A stretch of DNA of 64,000 nt from Parietichytrium sp. I65-24A (Eukaryota > Sar > Bigyra > Thraustochytrida > Thraustochytriidae): the NCBI GenBank assembly GCA_012862575.1, contig BLSF01000022.1, positions 186,001-250,000 of the forward strand, written 5' to 3'. Both the position numbers and the translations under genes were made by a program. This document shows positions 20,250 through 28,942 of this stretch, in pieces (position 1 is the stretch's first letter; the number at the start of each line of letters is the position of its first letter). The notes beneath the pieces were generated by a model, which saw only the letters and a list, made by a program, of their open reading frames with translations, was not told where the DNA came from and ran no database searches.

Positions 20250-21143
20250 ATGAGCGGTCTCGGAGTGCTCAAAGTGGCTTGCGAGCTTCCGCTGGCAATG
20301 GAAGACGCCGTGGAAGAAAGCGCGGCAGCGCGCAAGGGCGGTAAGAAGCGCAAGTTTCCCGGAACGGCGTTCCAGGCTCCTGATTGTAAAAAGTTTCATC
20401 GGTACATGTACGTCAAGCAGCACGGAGGAGCTGATGGGCAGGACGACTCGACGCTCTTCGTGGCGAATGTTGGCACCGCATGGTCAGAAGCAGAGACTCG
20501 TCAAGTTTTCGCCAAGTTCGGAAAAGTGGAGAAAGTGAGCCTTGGCAGCGTCAACGGATGCCGCTTCGCGCGAGTAAAGTTCGCGAACGCAAAGAGTATG
20601 CGGAATGCTCTGCAAGTTGCTGCAGGGGACTGGAAGAATAGTTCCGCAATCGACCTGGAATTCGAAGACAAAGATCCTTTTAACGAGTCGAGAAAAAGAA
20701 AGCCTATCTGGCTATCCAAGTATCACAGTGACAGACCAGGAGGTGAAGTTCTGAAGGCTGAGTCAGAAGCTTACATGGTTCGGTTTTCTGAGCTGGAGCA
20801 AGAAGAGGAAAAGCGACGCCAGGAAATGGCCAATAAACAAGATGACGATGGATTCACGCTCGTTACGTACAAGAAAGCCTCACGAGCAAAGCAAGCTGCA
20901 CCCCTCGCAGCAGACACTTTGGTTGGCTCAGATGGCCAGGTACAACATATCGCCACTGTTACCGGTTCAACAAGAAATTTGCACCTGAACAAGAAGAAGA
21001 AGGAGAAATCCTTGACGGACTTTTATCGTTTTCAGACACGTGAGAGGAAGCGCGATGAGCTTGCAGATCTACGTGAAAAATTTGAGCAGGACAAAGCTCA
21101 TCTGCAACGCCTCAAAGCGTCCAAGGCATTTCGCCCATTTTGA
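20250..21143 (+). CDS. RRP7: Ribosome-biogenesis protein RRP7
   Basis: 297 residues from the ATG at 20250. An RRM-like fold (about 65-140: S-T-L-F-V-A-N-V, then C-R-F-A-R-V-K-F) is followed by the conserved RRP7 C-terminal domain. That domain includes D-G-F-T-L-V-T-Y-K-K and, at the end, FYRFQTRERKRDELADLR with a final R-P-F, which is the family signature. RRP7 belongs to the UTP-C/CURI module of the small-subunit processome and acts in the nucleolus in 18S pre-rRNA processing and 40S assembly. Length matches yeast and human orthologues (about 280-300). Lys-rich stretches near residues 30-40 and 250 are probably nucleolar targeting signals. No introns. Confidence 0.92.
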   Translation: MSGLGVLKVACELPLAMEDAVEESAAARKGGKKRKFPGTAFQAPDCKKFHRYMYVKQHGGADGQDDSTLFVANVGTAWSEAETRQVFAKFGKVEKVSLGSVNGCRFARVKFANAKSMRNALQVAAGDWKNSSAIDLEFEDKDPFNESRKRKPIWLSKYHSDRPGGEVLKAESEAYMVRFSELEQEEEKRRQEMANKQDDDGFTLVTYKKASRAKQAAPLAADTLVGSDGQVQHIATVTGSTRNLHLNKKKKEKSLTDFYRFQTRERKRDELADLREKFEQDKAHLQRLKASKAFRPF

Positions 21144-23023
21144 TTGAGAAGTCAGCTTCAATCTTACTTTGATGCCGATAAATACAAGCAGGTCTTGCCA
21201 CAGGGCCTGTGAATTCGCAAATTCTGCTCTTGCACCCACTATAAAAGAAACTCGTCGTAAACGAACTTACTGTTAATTTCCATCTGTATTTTTTGTTGTT
21301 CGCCTTCCTTTTGCCTATCTGGGTACCTGAACCCATATCGTCTTACTGGATCGCAACCTCCAACACTCTTTAAAACGGGCCGTTCACCCTGGTCATCGTC
21401 GGTGGATGGCAGGATCTCCAGCAGCAGCAAAGAAGAAGAAGAAGAAGAGCCAACAAAGACCTTATTAGAGAGTGATAATTATGATTAGAACTGTTGAGTG
21501 TGAGTGGGAATGATACTTACGACGATACGCTAGAAGGAAAATTGAGCCGTTGAAGAATGACCGTGCCACTGGCAACCGTGCCACCGTGACGGTGACAGTG
21601 AGAGCCCATGCATGTGGGAGACAGCGGCGGCGACGTCAAGGTCTCGCGAGAATTAAATTTGACTGTTGAAAAAAAGTTTACTTGCTCGAGCCCCACCGCT
21701 TCTGCGCTGACGCGGCGGAATCATTCCCGCTTCCAGTGGCGTCCGTCCGAGAGCTGAGACTGATTACATTTGGCAATTGACCGTGAATGTTTTTGGACGG
21801 CCTAAACCATCCATAACACACCGAAGAATATATCTCAATCATGAGCCTCGGAGTCTAGATTTTTGCATGACATCGCATCGCATCGCATGCCCCAGTGCCA
21901 CCAGTGCCACCAGTCAATTCTTTACGTTACGTTACATTTGCAACTCTAAGAGCCTGTGCCTTTCTCTTTCTTTTCCTCTTCTGCCCCCAGCTTCAGAGGA
22001 GCAATTTTCAGTGTTCCGTGAGGGAAAAGGCTGGCAAAGTCTATGTACTGCATGTCCTGTGGGGAGGCGGAATATTACGTGCTTCGTTGCCCAATGATTT
22101 TGGGATTGAAACGAGTTGTTCCGTTCTGACTGCCTCTTTCCTCTGCGGTGCAACGGTGTGACGTAAGTCATTACTTCACATTTCATTTTATGCTGCTTTC
22201 AGCAGCAAGTAAGTAAAAGTGAAAATCAAAAAAGAATGCCAGAAACCGACAGCGACAGTGAGATCGCATCGAGGCATGCTGCGGCCAACCCCAAGCTTTG
22301 TAGCCTGAGATGCTATACTTCAACGATATTTTGAATTGCCCCACCCCGTCCCCTCCCCTCCCCGCGCCCCTCGAGAAACGCAGCAAAGATACAGGCATGA
22401 GGCTCAAAAGGCGGAGTGAATGGTTAGGAAGCGCCGCCCGCAGCGTAGTAAGCAGGACGTCACGCCCATCGGTCGTACCTGCTGGAGTACTGAAAGCTTG
22501 ATAAATTGATTGATTGATTGATTGGCTTGATGACAAAGAAAACGATCATATATTTGCCCAACCAATTTGAGTTGAAACTTCTCCGCAAGAACGCGTAGTT
22601 CGTTTTTCAATAGCTGGTAGGATACGGGTCTGACGTAAACGGAACCTCTGGCGATTTGCGCATATTAAGCAATTGAAAACTTCGCGAAGAGGGGCAAAGC
22701 CGTTGCTGCGATATGAAATTTTCACAGTGCGATGGAGGTTCGGGCACTCATTGCAAAACGAGAAACAGCCCTCTCTCTCGTGAGCAGGTCTATATTTATT
22801 TGTATAGATGCTCGATGGCCTTCGGGCCGACCTTTCAAAATCGATGGACCAGACCAGACCAGAACCCGAACACCGGAACAGCACCGGAGTGTTTGGGACG
22901 TTCGATACTTGGAACAGCACCGGAGTGTTTGGGACGTTCGATACTTGTGAAGCACCCGTTGTTCACTGTTACCTCGCCGATCATTAGTTTGCAAAAATTT
23001 GGTGAGCTTTCCCGTTCGCCAAA
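21144..23023. other. Gene-free stretch upstream of the rhodopsin gene
   Basis: 1880 bases. A short GAA run lies near 21432-21448, a GATT run near 22505-22522, and a tandem 36-mer just before the rhodopsin ATG (listed separately). Small frames have no conserved features. Confidence 0.5.
22875..22946. repeat. Perfect tandem duplication of a 36-mer upstream of the rhodopsin gene
   Basis: Two identical 36-base units (GGAACAGCACCGGAGTGTTT... ending TTCGATACTT) abut at 22910/22911, and the array ends 77 bases before the ATG at 23024. No differences between the copies, so the duplication is recent. It could lie in the promoter or in the 5' UTR. Confidence 0.95.
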
Positions 23024-24748
23024 ATGAGTGACATGGGCGTCTATGGCGCACGGCTGTGCACAGCCGTGAGCAGCATCGTTCTGGTGTGCTTTTACGCCAC
23101 TCAGATGTACTGGGGTCGATGCAACTTCCACCCGCTCTACGTCCAGAGTATCACTGCGATGGTGTATACTTTGAGCACCTTTGCAACAACTGGATTTTTG
23201 TCGGTGGAGTTGTGTGAGGGATCGGACATTGCTCAACGTGTGGAGCTCGGTCGCTACCTCTTCTGGATCATGACTTGCCCTGTCATCATCGCCAACCTCG
23301 TCGGCTTGCTTACCCGCCTCAGCCCTGAAGGAACCCCGCTATCCCGCACTGTTACCCTCATGTGCAAAGACATCATCATGACAGCTTTCGGGATTATTGG
23401 AGCTTTTCAGCCAGACGGTGTGATTAAGGTCATCTTCGTGACTCTGTCTTTCGTAGCGTACTTTATGCTCGGCTGGGATTTGTACAGAATCTTTCAAGAG
23501 AATCGTCACCATATGCCAGATCACATGATTCGACTCTTCATGATGATTGCCGTCTACGTCACGTTTGCATGGAACAACTTCGTCATTCTGTACGTCATCG
23601 GCTCGCCAATGTTTGGATTGATCAATGACTCCACGGATTCCATCGCGCATGCAGTTTCGGACTTGCTTGCAAAGAACATTGGTGGTTTCATCGTTTGGTA
23701 TTTCCGCTTCTTTATCGTCGAACCAGAGTACCAGGCACGGCGACTGAAGACTATGACTCACGGTGGGGGCTCCATGGCGATAGTCCCGTACAGCCTCGGC
23801 AAGAAGAAAAATGGCGGACAACGCGCAAGCAGAGGGACCATCCTCGTCATCGAGCCTCGCATCGAAATTCAGCGCCTTTTCTCTTATCTTCTTCAGAGTG
23901 TAGACTACCGCGCAACTTTTGCATTTGGGGTAGATGAAGGCCGCTCCATGCTCATGCGAGAGCCGAGCGATTTCTATGCGGCCATCTTAATTTCTTATCG
24001 TGATTTTGAGATGACCCCGGGACTCCTCGAGAATTTCAAGCCCTTCGCTTCTGGAGATCCGTACTACATCCCTATCCTTGGATACTCGTTCGATTTTGGA
24101 GCGGAAGAAAATGATGACGGCCCTGGTCGTGCGTGCTGCGATGGAATCGTTAGGCATCTTCTCGACGAAAACAAGGTTGCCGAGCAGATCGAATTCTGGA
24201 GGAAGGCCACAATGCAGTGGAAGGAGGCATTCAAGGTCCAGGAGAAGCAGCGCGAGTTCCTCGTCGGCAAGCCGCATCTTACAAGGGTGATGAATGAGCC
24301 AGCCTACGACATGGAGACGGAAAGCGTGTCTTCTCGCCAGCGCCGCAACTCCCAAGCTGAATCAATTGCGAGCAACGAGGACCCCGTTCTCATGGACGTA
24401 CCACGGGATCAGCCAGGCGACTATCCAAACAGCTTTAGCTTTTCTCGCCTCGAACAGGATGAGTTTGGACCTCGCCAAGCACAGCAGGTGACGTTTACCA
24501 GGTCGAACAGCAATGACCTGCAACAACCATTTCGCGACTCGCAAAGCTCCCGGGTGCGCTCCGCGGACCTTCAACAGCAAGCTAGATCCCCGCATGGGAT
24601 GCGCCCCCGAACTTTCTCGGAGGAAGACTTTGCCAACAATGGGGCACAGTCTCACGAGCTCCGCAGGACAAACTCTCGTGGTCAGCCAATCGATTATCAG
24701 CCACCACAGCCTCAACGCCGTGGAAGCCAGCAGTTCAATCGTATGTAG
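23024..24748 (+). CDS. Microbial (type I) rhodopsin, channelrhodopsin-like, fused to a degenerate receiver domain
   Basis: 574 residues from the ATG at 23024. Residues 1-235 form seven membrane helices. Helix C reads R-Y-L-F-W-I-M-T-C-P-V-I (77-88), with the T-C-P motif usual in channelrhodopsins. Helix G reads S-D-L-L-A-K-N (212-218): Lys217 is the retinal Schiff-base lysine and Asp213 matches bacteriorhodopsin Asp212. The Asp85 position is Phe80 and the Asp96 position is Asn91, so proton pumping is unlikely. Trp183 keeps the helix-F retinal-pocket Trp. Residues about 271-395 resemble a response-regulator receiver (I-L-V-I-E-P-R, A-A-I-L-I-S-Y-R-D), but the acidic pocket and phospho-Asp are not conserved. 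The last ~170 residues are disordered, Ser/Gln/Arg-rich. Labyrinthulomycetes are known to carry red-shifted anion channelrhodopsins (the RubyACR group); membership of this protein is an inference. Confidence 0.9.
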   Translation: MSDMGVYGARLCTAVSSIVLVCFYATQMYWGRCNFHPLYVQSITAMVYTLSTFATTGFLSVELCEGSDIAQRVELGRYLFWIMTCPVIIANLVGLLTRLSPEGTPLSRTVTLMCKDIIMTAFGIIGAFQPDGVIKVIFVTLSFVAYFMLGWDLYRIFQENRHHMPDHMIRLFMMIAVYVTFAWNNFVILYVIGSPMFGLINDSTDSIAHAVSDLLAKNIGGFIVWYFRFFIVEPEYQARRLKTMTHGGGSMAIVPYSLGKKKNGGQRASRGTILVIEPRIEIQRLFSYLLQSVDYRATFAFGVDEGRSMLMREPSDFYAAILISYRDFEMTPGLLENFKPFASGDPYYIPILGYSFDFGAEENDDGPGRACCDGIVRHLLDENKVAEQIEFWRKATMQWKEAFKVQEKQREFLVGKPHLTRVMNEPAYDMETESVSSRQRRNSQAESIASNEDPVLMDVPRDQPGDYPNSFSFSRLEQDEFGPRQAQQVTFTRSNSNDLQQPFRDSQSSRVRSADLQQQARSPHGMRPRTFSEEDFANNGAQSHELRRTNSRGQPIDYQPPQPQRRGSQQFNRM

Positions 24749-24774
24749 ATTCCCCAATCTAATATATAGCCAAA

Positions 24775-24780
24775 AATAAA
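24775..24780 (+). promoter_or_regulatory. Candidate polyadenylation signal of the rhodopsin gene
   Basis: AATAAA lies 26 bases after the stop codon, within CCAAAAATAAAGCGG. The motif is canonical, but its use in this organism is not shown. Confidence 0.35.
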
Positions 24781-25587
24781 GCGGAATTTCTGCTTGTGTT
24801 TCTTGTGGATGTGGAAAAGCTTATAATAATCATTCAACGCTTAAAAATTGATACGCATTGTGCGCTAGTAAAAAAAAATTGCTGGTGGGTGGGTGGGTGG
24901 GTGGATGACAAACTAAAGCCTTCCCTTCCTCATCACTTTCCAGCACCTTGCAAAACAATCTATCAGATCAACGTCCTAGCATCTTCAAGTCCCCAACCAC
25001 CTCCAGCTGGAGCGCCAGGGTTTCCGATCCACTCGATCTCCAATCGCACTAAGCAAACGATTCCATCGCTGTGCGTGGCTCGCATTTCCATTTGCATCCC
25101 AGTGGGAATCGCGTGCTTCCTTGACCACAGTTCTTCCTCGGACTGTCACTTTCACAGCTTTCTTCATCGGTGGTGGACTTGATACTACCATTGCTCGCCC
25201 CGCCGTGCAAAGATTCTCATCCATTCTTCTTCCATGACCTCGGTTCTAATCCCTCTCTCTCTCTCCCTCCACATATCATGACCCAGCACCCGCCAAAAGA
25301 CCCGTGTCTGCTTTTCATTTCACACCGCACCACCACCTTCCTTCCTATCCACGCCTCACAATCACTCAGCCAATACACCACTTCCGGTAAAGCCGCACCA
25401 TCTTCCACACGTGCAAGGGTCCGCCACTGAGACACTGAGACACTGAGACACTGAGAGAGAGAAAGCTTGCTGTGGGGAAAGAAGCTGTGTAAACGGGACG
25501 CTCCCTCAGCAACTGCGGGGAGGAGGAGGAGGAGGAAGGAGGTTTGCAAAGAGTGGGAGAGTGGGAGAGTGGGAGAGTGGGAGGAGG
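24781..25587. other. Intergenic, repeats before the Q-rich membrane protein
   Basis: No gene. A GGTG run lies at about 24886-24904, 8-base GAGACACT units at about 25430-25458, and 9-base AGTGGGAG-type units at about 25550-25582, ending just before the ATG at 25588. Confidence 0.6.
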
Positions 25588-28167
25588 ATGAACTCCGGCG
25601 ACGGTGGGTCACTGTACTTTCTTCCGGATGACTTGATCGGCGAGGAGGACCAGCAGGAAGAGGAGCGCTGGCAAGCGAAGGCGTCAGAGTACAATGCATT
25701 GAATGCGTTGAATGCGTTGAATGCGGACTACAATCAGTCCGCTGCGACCGCGAGACGGCGCCAGCTGGATAGAGCGATGGAAAATCACGCCAGACTGCAA
25801 CCCCTTGCTGCTGAACAACGCAGCAATATGCTGCAGCAGGTGCAACGACAAGAACAAACCCAGCAGCAACCACCGTTCGGAGCAGGATTTGCGCGGCAGC
25901 AGGGAGGGCAGCAAGAGCCGCGATTACAGCAGCAATATTGGGCGCCTTGGGACGGAGTCCCAACACCGCTGCCGAGCCTGAGAGATGGGTACCAATTCGC
26001 GGATTTTGAGAGCGAGCCCTTGGCCGCGAGAGGGGCGCAACCGCTTCCGCCATCCCGGCCAAGGGTGCAGGAGAAAGCTGGCATGGGGCAGCTGTCCCCT
26101 GCAAGCTACTTGAGCACTCAGTTTCAATCGGCGCGCAACATCGTGTCGGAAGCCTTCACGAACTCTATTTTCCAACCCCAACGACGGCCACAAGCTGACA
26201 GTGTATTTCAGCCTTTTGGAGGGTTGCCGTCATTTCAAAGCGGATCGGGGGCGAGGCCAGAGCCCCGGCAGCAGAGTGATCTGCCTTCATTTTCGCAGCA
26301 AAGTCGTCCAGAGCTTGGCTCCTCGTCTGTTCGAATTGCACAGAACTCCGCTGGACCATCGATGCACGCTACGGAGGAGGCGGAACAGCAAGCTAGGTGG
26401 TATCAGCCTTCTATGAGTACTGTGATGTCAGGAGAATGGGCAAAGGCCCTGTTGAAAGGCCGTGTGGGAGACGAGAAGGGTAGCGCAAAATGCGCTCCGA
26501 CAGAAAAGTCCCGCGGCCAAGGCCAACACCCTTCAAGCACGAGGGGATTTCCTCTCAAAACAAAACCTGAAAAGGCTGTATCTCCTGTCGGATTGCAGGC
26601 CCAAGGCTCGCGCAAATCTGACAAACGGAACGTGCACCAACATCAAAGAAGTCGTGCAGCAAGTCATCATGGAGTTGCTACATTACAGCCCTCTGGAACG
26701 CCACATCAGAATCGGGCACACAATAACTTTGGCCAGCATCATCAAGCTCCGCAGCTGGCTGCAGGCGGGAGCGGGTCTACCCGTATAAAGCGAGGAGGCC
26801 AAGCGACCGGTTTTGCCCGAGGTGCGCATCGAAGAAAACATTTTGGTGACGGGAAAGGGGTAACCGACGGCTCCCAATATCCTAGTTCACAGCGATCGAG
26901 AAGCACCGAAGGGCGCAAAGCAGCCCCAATGCACGAAAACCCTCCTCGTCGCGCTGACCAGGAAGAGGCTCATGAAGGCGACGAGATCTACTCTCCCCAA
27001 GACTCAGACGAACAACAGCCCCTTCCTACCAGTTTTACTACTCCTGTGCGTCGCCAAGCTGCCCGAGACCGGCGAGCACCGGAATCTGAAGATCCCGTCA
27101 CGTTTTCCAATCCATGGGCTGTTCTCGATTCTGACGACGAGGCTATTGATTCTGCTTTAGAGTCTGGCGAGCAAGGAGGGGACGGAGAGGATAGCGACGA
27201 TGAGGAACAGAGCGTGCACTCCAGCTCTGTGTCAGCTGAGAAGGAGGAGATGGTAGTGGAAAATAACTCTGCGATGGAGACGGCACTGAACGGTGGCCCT
27301 TCAACCTCTGGAGAGGATTTACCGAGACCGCTGAAAGGTGCCTCGAGCAAGACATCCACTTGGCACGTTGGAGACGTGTATTCGCTAAAGAAGAAAGGGA
27401 AGAGCAAGCGCAGAGATACTCCTAACCGACGTGCATCTCGCACAGCCAAGGGAAAGAAATACGAGCTTGACACTGATTTTGATTTCTTAGAACAGGAAGC
27501 TGCACCCACGACCCCTGAGCGGGATTCAAATGATACTGCCACTTCACTGATTAAAGACAAACTGCCGGACATCAGACAAGTGGAGGAAAGTGCTTTGAAA
27601 GCAGGTCTTGCTTTGAGTTCCCGCCTTGTGTTTGTAATACGCACGTCGCTCCTAGTTGCTGGTCGCTTGTTGGGGCACGTTGCCGCTATCCACAAAAAAG
27701 CTTGGGTGGGGGTTATTGCACAAAACCGATTCTGGCACACATTTGTTTGCTACGTCACATTGCAGCTTTTTTCTCCGTTCGTGCAGCTGGTACTCGCGGG
27801 CACACCTCCTTGGCCGCAGGTGTGCATATGGTTCGCATTCCTGACCCAATATCTGTGGCTGAGCAACACATCCGTCTCTCGCGAGTTTTGGAAATATTCC
27901 ATTCCTGTCTTGTTCCTCTTGCGCGGGGTCTCTCAGCCTGTCTTGCTGCTCGATTTAAACGGCGGAGAGCTTCTTCTCCTCAGCTATGTGATTTTGCTCT
28001 TGGGCGACGGGCGCATCGACATGAGTTCGGAGTTGGCTCTCTTCGTTTCGGTTCAGGTTATCGTGGTTCTTGTTTCGGGCGGACTCCTCAGTATTCAGTG
28101 GCTTATCTTCGTCGGCCAACTCTGCCACCTTGAGGAAGTGGCGAGCAGCGTGGAACTCTTGTCGTGA
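25588..28167 (+). CDS. Large protein with Gln-rich disordered N-terminus and polytopic membrane C-terminus
   Basis: 859 residues from the ATG at 25588. I do not recognise the family. Residues 1-640 are predicted disordered. They include an N-A-L repeat (N-A-L-N-A-L-N-A-L-N-A-D, from a 9-base tandem repeat), Gln-rich blocks around 80-120, many Ser/His/Arg-rich stretches, and acidic blocks near 460-560 (S-D-D-E-E-Q-S). Residues about 665-850 contain about five to six hydrophobic helices (for example A-L-S-S-R-L-V-F-V-I-R-T-S-L-L-V-A-G and E-L-A-L-F-V-S-V-Q-V-I-V-V-L-V-S). The shape suggests an organelle or plasma-membrane anchor with a long cytosolic disordered tether. There is no catalytic motif. 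It follows the rhodopsin gene on the same strand, but no functional link is evident. Confidence 0.75.
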   Translation: MNSGDGGSLYFLPDDLIGEEDQQEEERWQAKASEYNALNALNALNADYNQSAATARRRQLDRAMENHARLQPLAAEQRSNMLQQVQRQEQTQQQPPFGAGFARQQGGQQEPRLQQQYWAPWDGVPTPLPSLRDGYQFADFESEPLAARGAQPLPPSRPRVQEKAGMGQLSPASYLSTQFQSARNIVSEAFTNSIFQPQRRPQADSVFQPFGGLPSFQSGSGARPEPRQQSDLPSFSQQSRPELGSSSVRIAQNSAGPSMHATEEAEQQARWYQPSMSTVMSGEWAKALLKGRVGDEKGSAKCAPTEKSRGQGQHPSSTRGFPLKTKPEKAVSPVGLQAQGSRKSDKRNVHQHQRSRAASHHGVATLQPSGTPHQNRAHNNFGQHHQAPQLAAGGSGSTRIKRGGQATGFARGAHRRKHFGDGKGVTDGSQYPSSQRSRSTEGRKAAPMHENPPRRADQEEAHEGDEIYSPQDSDEQQPLPTSFTTPVRRQAARDRRAPESEDPVTFSNPWAVLDSDDEAIDSALESGEQGGDGEDSDDEEQSVHSSSVSAEKEEMVVENNSAMETALNGGPSTSGEDLPRPLKGASSKTSTWHVGDVYSLKKKGKSKRRDTPNRRASRTAKGKKYELDTDFDFLEQEAAPTTPERDSNDTATSLIKDKLPDIRQVEESALKAGLALSSRLVFVIRTSLLVAGRLLGHVAAIHKKAWVGVIAQNRFWHTFVCYVTLQLFSPFVQLVLAGTPPWPQVCIWFAFLTQYLWLSNTSVSREFWKYSIPVLFLLRGVSQPVLLLDLNGGELLLLSYVILLLGDGRIDMSSELALFVSVQVIVVLVSGGLLSIQWLIFVGQLCHLEEVASSVELLS

Positions 28168-28942
28168 CAGCCTTACTATTGAGCTTGAACAATTGAAGAG
28201 GGACTGAAGGAAGAGAAAACGATGTTTTTAGCTCTCTCGTCAACGAGGCTAGAGCCCACTCCTCGCAGCGCCGCAGTGGGAAGTCGATGACCCTGCCAAG
28301 GGTATCGTCAAAGGGCAGTTCAAGTTAGAGGGGGAAAACCGCAGTATCGAGCGCCTCACTGACCACGACTGCTCGGGCACGACGGCCCCGGACGGCGTCT
28401 GTTCGCATCCCAAACTCGGCTCTCTTGCCAAGCTTGTACGGCATGTAGTCACCCCAATGATCATCTTGGCTGGCGTCGTGCTCGTGACGGTCACCTTCAC
28501 GTCCACGGATTATCGCCTCAAGAACAGGACCTCGCGCATGCATCATCTGCGGCGTTAGTATGGGCGCTCTCTTCACCATTGTGCTTGCCTCCTATGGCCC
28601 AAGGGCGGCGGGGATGGGGTCGTTACAGCTTGCTCCGACTCGGCTCGCCCGAAGAGGTGCATCAAGAAGAAGAAGAATGAAATAGTGATCGGCGCGGGGA
28701 AGTCGTACGGCGCGCCGTTGACCATGAATTCGGTGACGAGGGGCCCAATAGAACGGAGTTGCGCGAACTTGGGGTCCGCGAAGCGCATGGGTGGGTATGT
28801 GAGGAGGCAGATAACGCTTCCACTCAGGATGGACAAAACGCCGGGCGTTTATCGGGGAAAACATCCTGCAACTTCCGGAAGTGCGGCATGTTCAAGGCAG
28901 AGCCTGCAATGATATAAAAATTATTACTCAACACTGATATTG
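28168..28942. other. GC-rich interval, ambiguous coding on both strands
   Basis: On the plus strand a frame from a possible acceptor (CTAG ending at 28252) runs 28253-28558 and contains a TM-like V-T-P-M-I-I-L-A-G-V-V-L-V-T-V. On the minus strand a frame at about 28836-28573 holds a hydrophobic F-P-A-P-I-T-I-S-F-F-F-F-L, next to a TACTAAC-like branch site and CAG (about 28547-28560). Neither has a clean start or complete splice model, so I do not call a gene. Confidence 0.3.
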
